This document shows positions 26,928-36,517 of a DNA stretch of 42,029 nt, piece after piece. Position 1 is the first letter of the stretch; each line of letters opens with the position of its first letter. The position numbers and the translations under genes were made by a program. Under the pieces are notes generated by a model, which ran no database searches, had not been told where the DNA came from, and was given only the letters and a program-made list of their open reading frames with translations. The stretch comes from Pseudomonadota bacterium (GTDB lineage Bacteria; Pseudomonadota; Gammaproteobacteria; Xanthomonadales; Xanthomonadaceae): assembly GCA_018242445.1 (NCBI GenBank), contig JAFEBW010000012.1:1-42029 (forward strand). The letters are read 5' to 3'.

Positions 26928-27599
26928 CTAGCGGTGGCTCTTTCGGCGCTTCGCCGGCGTGGGTTTGGCCGGGCTCCCGCCCAGCTTGGCGAACGGGTCG
27001 GCGCCGGTGGCGAGGTAATCGCCGGGCCTGGGCGGGGCGACCGAATGCACGCTGCGGGTGGGTTTGACGTGGTAGGGGATGGCGCAATGCCATTCGCCGC
27101 CGAGGTTTTTCCAGCACAATCCCGACCGGCGGAAATACTCCTCGTAGCGGCAGGCGTGGCCGGGGTCGGCCATCCACTCGGCGCTGGTCTTGCGCCCGCA
27201 CTGGTACAGGCGGAAATCGCCGCTGATCGGATAGACCGGCAGGGCAGGGTCGGCGTGGATGGCGAAATCGTCCGCCTTCGGGTCGTAAGCACGCCCCTTG
27301 GCATCGATGCTCAGGCGCACCTCGTCGACCAGCACCATGCTGGCCCCCATGTCGCCCACTTTTTCGGTATCGCAGATGAAGTAGCGAGCTGCCTGCGCCA
27401 GTGCCGGAGCGCCCTTGGCCGGGTCGTAGCGCAGCAGGCACACGGCCGGGTCGCGGGTGCCGAAATCGTCGCCGACACCTGCTTGGGCTGGTGCGGCCGG
27501 CAGCACCGCGAGCGCGAGGCAGGCCCCGAGCAAACCCGGCCATCCCGGGTGACGCACGGCCTCCGGCGCGTTGCGCGAAAGGGCGGGGTTCCGGTGCAT
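26928..27599 (-). CDS. Unrecognised exported protein, 223 aa
   Basis: The start MHRNPALSRNAPEAVRH at 27599 precedes a hydrophobic stretch (WPGLLGACLALAVLPAAPAQA) that acts as signal peptide or anchor. The mature region begins VGDDFGTRDPAVCLLRYDP and has conserved-looking cysteines (CLLRYD, FICDTEK, YQCGRK, HACRYEE, GLCWKN, WHCAIP), suggesting disulfides, and ends in a Lys/Arg/Pro-rich tail. I recognise no family. It resembles small periplasmic proteins annotated as hypothetical in xanthomonads. The stop is 26 bases from the palindromic operator of the toxin-antitoxin pair, but it is not part of that operon. Confidence 0.65.
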   Translation of the reverse strand: MHRNPALSRNAPEAVRHPGWPGLLGACLALAVLPAAPAQAGVGDDFGTRDPAVCLLRYDPAKGAPALAQAARYFICDTEKVGDMGASMVLVDEVRLSIDAKGRAYDPKADDFAIHADPALPVYPISGDFRLYQCGRKTSAEWMADPGHACRYEEYFRRSGLCWKNLGGEWHCAIPYHVKPTRSVHSVAPPRPGDYLATGADPFAKLGGSPAKPTPAKRRKSHR

Positions 27600-27646
27600 G
27601 GGCTGGAGGCTACCTGGCGATCGTCGCGTGAACCATGCCGCCCGGC

Positions 27647-27853
27647 TCAAATCCCGAGCAATGCCAGCACCGGCTGCGTGGCGTCTCCCGGTGGGGTGAA
27701 CACCGACCGCGACTCGGTGCCGTCGGTGACCCGGATCTCCGCGCCGGTGTCCTGGAAACTCTTGCGGTTGCCGGGGCGGATCCACATGATCCATGCGGGA
27801 TTGATGTACTGCATGTCGCCATCGGCATCGACGACCTTCAGGAACTGGCTCAT
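27647..27853 (-). CDS. Small unrecognised protein, 68 aa
   Basis: Starting at ATG 27853 (MSQFLKVVDADGDMQYINPA), it encodes a compact soluble protein with a mainly beta pattern: MQYINPAWIMWIRPGNR, then AEIRVTDGTESRSVFTP and a short helix ending LALLGI. It looks like a tiny SH3- or Sm-like barrel, though this is only a guess from alternation. The codon composition matches its neighbours, so it appears real. It is located between smpB and the exported unknown on the same strand. Confidence 0.6.
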   Translation of the reverse strand: MSQFLKVVDADGDMQYINPAWIMWIRPGNRKSFQDTGAEIRVTDGTESRSVFTPPGDATQPVLALLGI

Positions 27854-27969
27854 GGGGTACTCCGGTTGGCGGCGGTCGGGATCGTTCCGGGGGCGCCCGG
27901 CAGCGTCGAGTCTATCAGGCTGCCACGCGCGCGCAGGGCGCTGGCGTTCCGGCATCCGGCGGCAACGAT

Positions 27970-28485
27970 TCACGCATCCTTGTTGTGCCGGCGCATGATC
28001 CGCTGCTTGTCGCGCGCCCAGTCGCGATCCTTGATGGCCGCGCGCTTGTCGTGCGCCTGCTTGCCGCGGGCCAGCGCGATTTCCAGCTTCACCTTGCCCT
28101 GTTTCCAGTACATCGCCAGCGGCACCAGCGTGTAGCCGTCGCGCTCGACCGCGCCGACCAGCCGGGCGATCTCGTGCCGGTGCAGCAGCAGCTTGCGGGT
28201 GCGGCGGTCGTTGGCGATGACGTGCGTGGAAGCGGTGATGAGTGGGGTGATCTGCGCGCCGATCAGGAAAATCTCGCCGCCGATCACCATCGCGTAGCTG
28301 TCGGTGAAGGCGATGCGGCCGGCGCGCAGCGCCTTCACCTCCCAGCCCTGCAGGGCGATCCCTGCCTCGTGGCGATCCTCCAGCGTGTAGTCGTGGCGCG
28401 CGCGCTTGTTCAGCGCGATGGTTCTGGGCGCGGCGTCCTTCTTTGCGCTTCCGGTATCCTTGCGGGGTGGGTGTGGGTTCGCCAT
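27970..28485 (-). CDS. smpB: SsrA-binding protein SmpB
   Basis: SmpB delivers tmRNA to stalled ribosomes for trans-translation. The start [17 protein letters not shown] at 28485 gives 171 residues, slightly above the usual 160 owing to an N-terminal extension. The core [33 protein letters not shown] and the basic C-terminal tail ([20 protein letters not shown]) that occupies the mRNA channel are intact. It is transcribed divergently from ratA. No ssrA gene is seen in the window. Confidence 0.94.
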   Translation of the reverse strand: MANPHPPRKDTGSAKKDAAPRTIALNKRARHDYTLEDRHEAGIALQGWEVKALRAGRIAFTDSYAMVIGGEIFLIGAQITPLITASTHVIANDRRTRKLLLHRHEIARLVGAVERDGYTLVPLAMYWKQGKVKLEIALARGKQAHDKRAAIKDRDWARDKQRIMRRHNKDA

Positions 28486-28574
28486 GCGCCTATTGTCGCG
28501 CATGAGCGCGATCCGTGGCAGGGCAATCCATCCCCCATCATCGGCATCCACACTCATGGCAAACCGCGCACGGC

Positions 28575-29015
28575 ATGACCACGATCCACCGCAGCGCCCT
28601 CGTCGCCCGACCGCCAGCCCGTCTGTATGAACTGGTCAACGACGTGGCGGCCTACCCGCGCCGGTTCGACTGGTGCACCGGCAGCCAGGTGATCGAACAC
28701 AAGGGCCGCATCATGCTCGCGCGGCTGGACGTGCGGGTGGCGGGCATGCCGGTGAGCTTCGCCACGCGCAACACCTTGACGCCGGTGTCGCGGATCGATC
28801 TGGAACTGGCCGAAGGCCCGTTCCGCCAGTTCGGCGGGGCGTGGAGTTTCGAGCCGGTGGGCGAATCGGGTTGCCGTGTCGGCCTGCGGCTGGATTTCGA
28901 GCTGGCCGGGAAATTGTTCGGCACCGCACTGGCGGTCGGCTTCGCCGGGTTTGCCGATCACCTCGTGGACGATTTCTGCAAGGTCGCGCGACGGGAAGCG
29001 GTGGATGCCGATTGA
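28575..29015 (+). CDS. ratA: RatA / Coq10-like START-domain protein
   Basis: This 146-residue START-fold protein begins [20 protein letters not shown] (28575) and continues [20 protein letters not shown], the usual start of the RatA/Coq10 group. In E. coli RatA was described as inhibiting 70S assembly; related proteins bind ubiquinone. [19 protein letters not shown] and a C-terminal amphipathic helix ([17 protein letters not shown]) match the family. It precedes the ubiquitin-like rnfH/ratB gene by 7 bases, the conserved ratA-ratB arrangement beside smpB. Confidence 0.9.
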   Translation: MTTIHRSALVARPPARLYELVNDVAAYPRRFDWCTGSQVIEHKGRIMLARLDVRVAGMPVSFATRNTLTPVSRIDLELAEGPFRQFGGAWSFEPVGESGCRVGLRLDFELAGKLFGTALAVGFAGFADHLVDDFCKVARREAVDAD

Positions 29016-29022
29016 TGCGCCG

Positions 29023-29298
29023 ATGATCCGAATCACCGTCGTCTGCGCCTTGCCGATGCGGGCATGGGTGCGCGAACTCGAGCTGCCCGCGGGAACGACG
29101 GCGGCGCAGGCGCTGGAACGCTCCGGGCTGCGCGGGCAAACGGACGGACACGATTGGGCGGACGTGGCCTGCGCCGTTCACGGCAAGCCGATCAGCGCGA
29201 TGACCGTGCTGCGCGACGGCGACCGTCTGGAATTGCTGCGGCCTCTGCGGATCGACCCGAAGCAGGCGCGCCGCCGGCGCGCCCGCGCGGGCGATTGA
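29023..29298 (+). CDS. rnfH: RnfH-family ubiquitin-like protein (RatB)
   Basis: This 91-residue beta-grasp protein starts MIRITVVCALPMRAWVRELE at 29023; an earlier ATG at 29005 overlapping ratA is possible. IRITVV-ALP-RAWVRELELPAGTTAAQALERSGL and later GKPISAMTVLRDGDRLELLRPL are the RnfH pattern. The role is not established. It is encoded immediately after ratA and converges on bamE. Confidence 0.86.
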   Translation: MIRITVVCALPMRAWVRELELPAGTTAAQALERSGLRGQTDGHDWADVACAVHGKPISAMTVLRDGDRLELLRPLRIDPKQARRRRARAGD

Positions 29299-29313
29299 GG
29301 CCAGCTCCGCGTA

Positions 29314-29745
29314 TCAGTTGTCGCCGTCGCTGCTGCCGCTGCTGTCGCCGCCGCCCTGTTTCTTCTTCTTGTCCTTGGGCAGGTTGCCGAAGCGGCCCAT
29401 CTTCTTCGACAGCGCCTCGTCCTGCTCGGGGAAGTAGGAGCCGGTCATGCTGACGAGGTTGTTGCCATCGAACACGAGGGTCAGGGTCTTGATGTCGGGT
29501 TTGCTCTGCCCGCGCCGATCCTGCTGGGTGGCGACGTAGTCCCAGCGCTGCGAGTGGAACGGGTCGGCGATCGACGGCGTGCCCAGCAGCGTGGCTACGT
29601 CCTGCTTGCTCATGCCGGGCTTGACCTGCTCGACGTTCTTGGCTTCGAACAGGTTCCCCTGATAGATCGGGGCGTGATAGATGATCGTGCTGCAACTGGC
29701 CAGCAAGAGGGTAGCGAGCGAGGCGAGAGGCCAGGATATCCGCAT
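29314..29745 (-). CDS. bamE: Outer-membrane protein assembly factor BamE
   Basis: BamE is a lipoprotein of the BAM complex that inserts beta-barrel proteins. The signal MRISWPLASLATLLLASC has a lipobox with Cys18. The fold is recognisable from YHAPIYQGNLFEAKNVEQVKPGMSKQDVATLLGTPS and DPFHSQRWDYV, then a LTLVFDGNNLV strand. The 143-residue length includes an unusual charged tail (KDKKKKQGGGDSSGSSDGDN). It diverges from fur with 96 bases between the starts; bamE and fur are a conserved neighbour pair. Confidence 0.93.
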   Translation of the reverse strand: MRISWPLASLATLLLASCSTIIYHAPIYQGNLFEAKNVEQVKPGMSKQDVATLLGTPSIADPFHSQRWDYVATQQDRRGQSKPDIKTLTLVFDGNNLVSMTGSYFPEQDEALSKKMGRFGNLPKDKKKKQGGGDSSGSSDGDN

Positions 29746-29841
29746 GTCCGGTCGGTTCCGACGAGTTGGGTTCGAGGCGCGGATGATACACTAGCAGGCG
29801 TGGTCGCCACTTCCGACCTGGCGCATGGCCCTGGAGCTGAA
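29746..29841. promoter_or_regulatory. Divergent promoter region between bamE and fur
   Basis: The 96-base gap holds GTTGGGTTCG...ATGATACACT: reading plus, TTGGGT and TACACT (29787-29792) with about 15 bases spacing could serve fur. Reading minus, TATCAT in the same place could serve bamE as a -10. Both are imperfect. A Fur box was looked for and not convincingly found. Confidence 0.3.
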
Positions 29842-30264
29842 ATGGAATCGCAGGACCTGCGCAAGCTGGGCCTCAAGGTCACCCACCCGCGTTTGCGGAT
29901 CCTGGACATTCTGGGTACCGCCAGCCCGCGCCACCTCACGGCCGAAGACATCTACCGGCAGCTGCTGGATGGCAGCGAGGACATCGGCCTGGCGACGGTA
30001 TACCGCGTGCTCACCCAGTTCGAGGCCGCCGGGCTGGTGCTCAAGCACAATTTCGAGGGCGGCCACGCCGTCTTCGAACTCGACCGTGGCGAGCACCACG
30101 ACCACATGGTCGACCTGGACACCGGCAAGGTCATCGAGTTCTCCAGCCCCGAGATCGAGCGATTGCAGCAGCAGATCGCAGCGCAGCACGGCTATGTGAT
30201 CAAGGACCACAGCCTGGTGCTGTATGTGCGGGCGAAAAATCCGGGAATGGGGAATCGGGAATAG
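29842..30264 (+). CDS. fur: Ferric uptake regulator Fur, cysteine-free
   Basis: Fur represses iron-uptake genes when bound to Fe2+. The start MESQDLRKLGLKVTHPRLRI follows GGAG by six bases. The winged helix (to about 85) contains DIGLATVYRVLTQFEAAGLV, the recognition helix. Metal ligands GEHHDHMV (84-90) are present, but the CxxC structural zinc site of E. coli Fur is replaced by DLDTGKVIEF (91-100). There is no cysteine anywhere. The last ten residues (AKNPGMGNRE) are encoded by the start of a GGGAAT-type intergenic repeat, which supplies the stop codon. Confidence 0.94.
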   Translation: MESQDLRKLGLKVTHPRLRILDILGTASPRHLTAEDIYRQLLDGSEDIGLATVYRVLTQFEAAGLVLKHNFEGGHAVFELDRGEHHDHMVDLDTGKVIEFSSPEIERLQQQIAAQHGYVIKDHSLVLYVRAKNPGMGNRE

Positions 30265-30383
30265 GGAATCGGAAAGCGGAACACGCGATTTTCTGGTTCT
30301 TATGCGGTAACCCCTTACATTCGATTCGGCCAGCTCGCTGCCGACTACTTCAACCATTCCCGATTCCCGATTCCCGACTCCCG
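30243..30383. repeat. Inverted GGGAATCGG repeat between fur and recN
   Basis: Plus-strand units GGGAATGGGGAATCGGGAATAGGGAATCGG (30243-30272) and their inverted counterpart (CCATTCCCGATTCCCGATTCCCGACTCCCG, 30354-30383) flank about 80 bases. The left copy supplies the 3' end of fur; the right copy supplies the 3' end of recN. Similar G-rich runs are common between genes in xanthomonads. Confidence 0.8.
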
Positions 30384-32050
30384 CTGCTCACCATCCTCGC
30401 CGCGTGCGCCAGCGTCTCCGGCGTCATCTCGATGCCGCCGAGCATGCGCGCGATTTCGTCCACGCGCGCTGCATGATCCAGCAGGGTGACGTTGCTGCGG
30501 GTGGTGGTGCCGTCGCTGCCTTTGCTCACCCGCACATGATGGTGGGCCTGCGCGGCGACCTGCGGCAGGTGGGTCACGCACAGCACCTGCCGCTGCTCGC
30601 CCAGCGCGCGCAGCTTGCGGCCGACCACTTCGGCCACCGCGCCGCCGATGCCGGTATCCACCTCGTCGAACACCATCGTCGGGGTGGCGTCCATGCCCAG
30701 CGCGGCGACCTCGATCGCCAGCGCGATCCGCGACAGCTCGCCGCCGGATGCGACCTTGCGCAGTGGGCGCGGAGGCTGGCCGGGATTGGCGGAGACGAGG
30801 AACTCCACCTGCTCGCTGCCTGAAGGCGATGGATCGGCCGCGGCGGTGGGCATGATCGCCACCACCAGGCGGCCGCCGGCCATGCCCAGTTCGGCCATCG
30901 AGGCGCTCACCTCGTCGCCGAGTCGCAGCGCCGTCGCGGTGCGCGCCTGCGTCAAGTGCGCGGCGGATTGCCGCCAAGCCGCGGCGGCGGCATCGCGCTC
31001 GGCTTGCAGGCGTTCGGCGACCCCGTCGGCATCGCGCAGCGCATCGCGTTCGGCCGCCAGGGCGTCGCGAACGGCGGCCAGATTTTCCAGCGGCGCCTTG
31101 TGGCGGCGGGAGAGTGCATGCAGTTGCGACAGGCCGTCTTCCAGTTCGCGCAGGCGTTCGGGGTCGAGGTCGATGCCGTCGCGCGCGCGTTCGATCAGGC
31201 TCGCTGCCTCGGCGAGCTGGATGGCGGCGGCATCGGCCAGTTCGGCGGCTTGGGCATACGCCGGATCGTGTTCGGCAAGACGCAGCAATTCGCCTCGAAG
31301 CTGCGCCAGGGCGCGATCGGTCGAAGAGCCGTCCTCGCCCGTCAAGATCGTCAGCGCACGCGCGCTGCCATCCAGCAATTGCGCGGCGTGGGTCTGGCGG
31401 CGATGGGCTTGCAGCAGCGCTTCGACGGCCGCAGGCTCGACGTCGATGCGGTCGAAGCGCTGCAATTGCCGATCCAGTTCCAGTTGCCGTTCGGCCACCG
31501 CGTCAGGGTCGCCGTGGGCCTCGATCCGGCGTGCGGCTTCCTTCCATCGAGCGGCGTGGCGACGCGCTTGCTCGCGCAGCGTGCCGTGGCGACCGAAGGC
31601 GTCCAGCATGTCGAGCTGGCGCGCCCGCGACAGCAGCGCCTGATGCTCGTGCTGGCCGTGGATCTCCGCCAGCCGCTCGCCCAGTTCGCCCAGTTGCGCC
31701 AGCGTCGCCGCGCGGCCGTTGATCCATGCCCGCGAGCCGCCGTCGGCGCGGATCACCCGGCGCAAACGACAAACATCAGGGTCGTCGGCATCGTCGAGGT
31801 CGTTCGCGCGCAGCCAGTCCAGCGCGACCGGTACATCGTCCAGGCCGAACTCGCCTTCGATCTCCGCGCGCTGCGCGCCGTGGCGTACCACCTGCGCCTC
31901 CGCGCGCGCGCCGGTCAGCAGCAGCAGGGCATCGACCAGCAGCGACTTGCCCGCGCCGGTTTCGCCGGAGATCGCGGTCATGCCGGCGTCCAGCGCCAGC
32001 GCGGCTTCGCTGACGACGGCGAAATTCTTCAGTTGCAGGTGGCGGAGCAT
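30350..32050 (-). CDS. recN: DNA repair protein RecN
   Basis: This SMC-like ATPase for double-strand break repair has 566 residues. It shows the Walker A motif SGETGAGKS (28-36), AEIHGQHEHQALLSRARQLD at the end of the N-terminal lobe, a long coiled-coil middle (about 160-380), then the signature KVASGGELSRIALAIEVAALG and Walker B TMVFDEVDTGIGGAVAEVVGRKL. The last residues (SGSRESGIGNG) come from the repeat described above, which has slightly lengthened the C-terminus. It converges with fur and diverges from the next features only across 100 bases to hicB, which has the same direction. Confidence 0.95.
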   Translation of the reverse strand: MLRHLQLKNFAVVSEAALALDAGMTAISGETGAGKSLLVDALLLLTGARAEAQVVRHGAQRAEIEGEFGLDDVPVALDWLRANDLDDADDPDVCRLRRVIRADGGSRAWINGRAATLAQLGELGERLAEIHGQHEHQALLSRARQLDMLDAFGRHGTLREQARRHAARWKEAARRIEAHGDPDAVAERQLELDRQLQRFDRIDVEPAAVEALLQAHRRQTHAAQLLDGSARALTILTGEDGSSTDRALAQLRGELLRLAEHDPAYAQAAELADAAAIQLAEAASLIERARDGIDLDPERLRELEDGLSQLHALSRRHKAPLENLAAVRDALAAERDALRDADGVAERLQAERDAAAAAWRQSAAHLTQARTATALRLGDEVSASMAELGMAGGRLVVAIMPTAAADPSPSGSEQVEFLVSANPGQPPRPLRKVASGGELSRIALAIEVAALGMDATPTMVFDEVDTGIGGAVAEVVGRKLRALGEQRQVLCVTHLPQVAAQAHHHVRVSKGSDGTTTRSNVTLLDHAARVDEIARMLGGIEMTPETLAHAARMVSSGSRESGIGNG

Positions 32051-32150
32051 GCGACATTCAGGGTTACGCTACGAGGTGGCATGCTGGCTGGTATCCGACG
32101 TGGTGGCGATCGATGCCCGATCTGGATTTCGGTTGCATATACGTCCCGCG

Positions 32151-32369
32151 TCATGCGGCAATGTCGATGTATTCGACCCGGCTCGATGGCGTTGGAATCG
32201 GCAAGCCATCTTCACGCAAGCCATCGACGTGCAAGGCGATGGCTTGCCGCATTTCGCGCTCCACATCGGCCACGGTGGCGCCGGTAGCCACGCAGCCTGG
32301 GAGGTCGGGTGCATACGCCGAAAAGTTGCCTTCGGCGTGTTCAATCACGATGGCGTAACGCATGGTCAC
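32151..32369 (-). CDS. hicB: HicB-family antitoxin
   Basis: This 72-residue protein MRYAIVIEHAEGNFSAYAPDLPGCVATGATVADVERE has the degenerate RNase H fold of HicB (YAIVIE-x-G-x-SAYAPDLPGC). A typical C-terminal helix-turn-helix or RHH DNA-binding domain is absent, so it is the short HicB type. Its ATG overlaps the hicA stop by four bases. It would neutralise HicA. Confidence 0.86.
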   Translation of the reverse strand: MTMRYAIVIEHAEGNFSAYAPDLPGCVATGATVADVEREMRQAIALHVDGLREDGLPIPTPSSRVEYIDIAA

Positions 32370-32560
32370 CTCGGGTCTTTCAAGCCTGCCTGTTTGTAGA
32401 TGCTGTTCAAGGTTCCGGGTGCGAGATCATCGCTGGGCTTCCCGGCAACGGTCACGCGCCCCGGCTTGGTTGCGTGCTTGAATTGTCGATGACTGCCGCG
32501 GGTCGCCACCAGATACCAGCCGTCGAGCTTCAGCAGACGTAGTACGTCTTCGACCTTCAT
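32366..32560 (-). CDS. hicA: HicA-family mRNA interferase toxin
   Basis: This 64-residue double-stranded-RNA-binding-like protein starts MKVEDVLRLLKLDGWYLVAT. It has the catalytic pattern RGSHRQFKHATKPGRVTVAG with the histidine at position 24 and ends LAPGTLNSIYKQAGL. HicA cleaves mRNA in stress. The hicA-hicB order and coupled overlap are standard. It lies between recN and hrcA, a region of otherwise conserved core genes, suggesting insertion. Confidence 0.88.
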   Translation of the reverse strand: MKVEDVLRLLKLDGWYLVATRGSHRQFKHATKPGRVTVAGKPSDDLAPGTLNSIYKQAGLKDPR

Positions 32561-32633
32561 GGCTCGAGGATACCCTACAGCGTGTTGCGAACAAGGGCGC
32601 GCCGATCAGCCGCATCGGCGCGATAATCCACCC

Positions 32634-33683
32634 ATGGCCCACCCATCCGCCCACCTCGACGCCCGCGCCCGCGGCCTGCTGCGCAGCCTGATCGCGCAAT
32701 ACATCCGCGATGGCGAACCGGTCGGCTCGCGCACGCTGGCGCGGCATTCGGGCCTGGACGTGAGCCCGGCCACCATCCGCAACGTGATGGCCGACCTCGA
32801 GGAGATCGGCCTGCTCGCCGCGCCGCACACATCCGCAGGCCGCGTGCCGACCGCGCAGGGCTACCGGGTGTTCGTCGATTCGCTGCTGCAGGTGCAGCCG
32901 CTGGGCGAGGGCGAACTGGCGCAGTTGCGGGCCCAAGTCAATCCAGGCACCGGCACCCAGACGCTGCTGACCAACGCATCGCAACTGCTGTCGGCGATGA
33001 GCCACTTCGTCGGCGTGGTGACGGTGCCGCGGCGCGAGCAGTTCGCCTTCAAGCACATCGATTTCGTGCCGATCGACGCCCAGCGCGTGCTGGTGATCCT
33101 CGTGTTCACCGACAACGAGGTGCAGAACCGCATCATCACCACCCGCCGCGCCTACACGCCCTCCGAGCTGGAACAGACCGCCAACTATCTCAATGCGCAT
33201 TTCGCCGGGCGACCGCTGCGCGACATCCACGCCACCTTGCTGCGCGAATTGCGCGACACCCGTTCGGCGATGGAGCGCGTGCTCGGCGCGGCGGTGGAAG
33301 TGGCCGAGCACGCCTTCGACCCGGGCGACGAGGACGTGCTGCTGGCCGGGCAGACCCGGCTGATGGGGGTGCAGGATCTGTCCGATGTCGAACGCCTGCG
33401 CGAGCTGTTCGAGGCGTTCTCGCGCAAGCGCGAGATTCTGCAATTGCTCGAACGCTGCATCCACGCGCAGGGCGTGCGCATTTTCATCGGTGAGGAAACC
33501 GGACTGGCCTCGCTGGATGCCTGCACCGTCGTCACCGCCCCGTATGCGGCCGACGGCAAGGTGCTGGGCGTGCTCGGGGTGATCGGCCCGACCCGGATGG
33601 CCTACGAGCGGGTGATCCCGATGGTGCAGGCGACCGCCGACTTGCTCGGGGCCGCCTTGAATCCCACCGCTGCGCCCCCATAG
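32634..33683 (+). CDS. hrcA: Heat-inducible transcription repressor HrcA
   Basis: HrcA represses heat-shock operons at CIRCE operators. The start MAHPSAHLDARARGLLRSLI (32634) gives 349 residues. The winged helix includes GEPVGSRTLARHSGLDVSPATIRNVMADLEEIGLL and SAGRVPTAQGYRVFVDSLL, followed by the GAF-like dimerisation part ending VIGPTRMAYERVIPMVQ. It heads the hrcA-grpE-dnaK-(tmem175)-dnaJ cluster. No CIRCE (TTAGCACTC-N9-GAGTGCTAA) is visible upstream of it or elsewhere in the window. Confidence 0.95.
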   Translation: MAHPSAHLDARARGLLRSLIAQYIRDGEPVGSRTLARHSGLDVSPATIRNVMADLEEIGLLAAPHTSAGRVPTAQGYRVFVDSLLQVQPLGEGELAQLRAQVNPGTGTQTLLTNASQLLSAMSHFVGVVTVPRREQFAFKHIDFVPIDAQRVLVILVFTDNEVQNRIITTRRAYTPSELEQTANYLNAHFAGRPLRDIHATLLRELRDTRSAMERVLGAAVEVAEHAFDPGDEDVLLAGQTRLMGVQDLSDVERLRELFEAFSRKREILQLLERCIHAQGVRIFIGEETGLASLDACTVVTAPYAADGKVLGVLGVIGPTRMAYERVIPMVQATADLLGAALNPTAAPP

Positions 33684-33818
33684 CTGTGCCGTGGCCGGGC
33701 GCCGGGGGTGCTGCTGCGACTTCCGCGAACGACCGCTGAACCCCCTATCCGAGCCCTCATTCCCATGAATCCCCTGTGGCGGCGGTTCACGTCGCCGCGA
33801 TCCACCAAGGCACCCGAC

Positions 33819-34343
33819 ATGCAGGCCACCGATTCCCGCCCGGACGAAGAGCCGTCCGCCATCGATTCCGACCTCGAAGCCATCCTCGCCGAACGCGACG
33901 CCGCGCAGGCCGAACTGGCGCGGATGCGCGAGCAGTTCCTGCGCGAGCACGCCGAGCTGGAAAACGCCCGCAAGCGGCAGGCGCGCGATCTGGAACAAAG
34001 CCGCAAGTTCGCCAATGAGCGCCTGCTCGGCAGCCTGCTGCCGGTGTTCGACAGCCTCGAGGCGGGCTTGGCAGCGCTCAAGGACGCCACCCCGCAGGTG
34101 CGCGAAGGCCTGGAACTGACCCTGCGGCAGTTGCTCAAGGTCGCCTCCGACAACGGCATGACGGTCGTCGATCCGCAGGGGCAGGCGTTCAACCCCGAGC
34201 AGCATCAGGCCATCGCGGTGCTGCCGGCGGGCGCCGAGCACCAGCCCGACACCGTCGCGCAAGTGCACCAGAAGGGCTACCTGCTCAACGAGCGCCTGTT
34301 GCGCCCGGCACTGGTGATCGTGGCCAAGGGCGAGCACGACTGA
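33819..34343 (+). CDS. grpE: Nucleotide exchange factor GrpE
   Basis: GrpE releases ADP from DnaK. The ATG at 33819 (MQATDSRPDEEPSAID) follows AAGG at good spacing and gives 174 residues. An ATG at 33765 would add 18 residues (MNPLWRRFTSPRSTKAPD). The long N-terminal helix (DAAQAELARMREQFLREHAELENARKRQARDLE) and the C-terminal beta-wing (NPEQHQAIAVLP, HQKGYLLNERLLRPALVIV) are complete. CCCCCTAT at 33741-33748 resembles a sigma-32 -10 but no good -35 accompanies it. Confidence 0.94.
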   Translation: MQATDSRPDEEPSAIDSDLEAILAERDAAQAELARMREQFLREHAELENARKRQARDLEQSRKFANERLLGSLLPVFDSLEAGLAALKDATPQVREGLELTLRQLLKVASDNGMTVVDPQGQAFNPEQHQAIAVLPAGAEHQPDTVAQVHQKGYLLNERLLRPALVIVAKGEHD

Positions 34344-34392
34344 TTTCGTCATCCGGGCGCATGCCTGGAGTGACGAACAAATAATTCGGGCG

Positions 34393-34420
34393 CTTGAATC
34401 CAGCCACGCCATCCCCACAA
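34393..34420 (+). promoter_or_regulatory. Sigma-32-like promoter upstream of dnaK
   Basis: CTTGAA (34393-34398), 14 bases, then CCCCACAA (34413-34420) matches the heat-shock promoter pattern CTTGAA-N13-15-CCCCATnT well at -35 and in the first four bases of the -10. It lies about 80 bases upstream of the dnaK start, between grpE and dnaK. Confidence 0.5.
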
Positions 34421-34498
34421 AGCAGACATCCACCGCTTACCGGTGGCCCTGCTTGCAAAACACTAACCAATCACGCATCACGCATCGGGAGAACATCC

Positions 34499-36424
<1,926 letters not shown>

Positions 36425-36433
36425 GGTTATCCA

Positions 36434-36450
36434 CCGGCGCTGCGCGCCGG
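36434..36450. repeat. Short GC hairpin after dnaK, matching one near 15.9 kb
   Basis: CCGGCGC-TGC-GCGCCGG, followed by CGG, lies ten bases after the dnaK stop and immediately before the terminator. The sequence CGCTGCGCGCCGGCG is shared with 15912-15933. Confidence 0.45.
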
Positions 36451-36460
36451 CGGATCAACT

Positions 36461-36503
36461 GCCCGTGTTCGAGCGACCCGTGGGTCGCTCAACACGGGCT
36501 TTT
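36461..36503 (+). terminator. Strong intrinsic terminator after dnaK
   Basis: GCCCGTGTT-C-GAGCGACCC, loop GT, GGGTCGCTC-AACACGGGC then TTTT. The stem has 18 pairs broken by one bulged C, and the T-run starts at 36500. It should end the hrcA-grpE-dnaK transcript, 14 bases before the next gene starts. Confidence 0.85.
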
Positions 36504-36517
36504 GACAGGGCGCGGCG

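Noticed and set aside
27970..28485. tmRNA gene next to smpB
   Set aside because: No tRNA-like ends or tag-coding segment could be found in the flanking sequence.
29746..29841. Fur box in the bamE-fur gap
   Set aside because: No stretch approached the GATAATGATAATCATTATC pattern.
32561..32633. CIRCE operator before hrcA
   Set aside because: The nine-base inverted repeat is not present, even allowing a few mismatches by eye.
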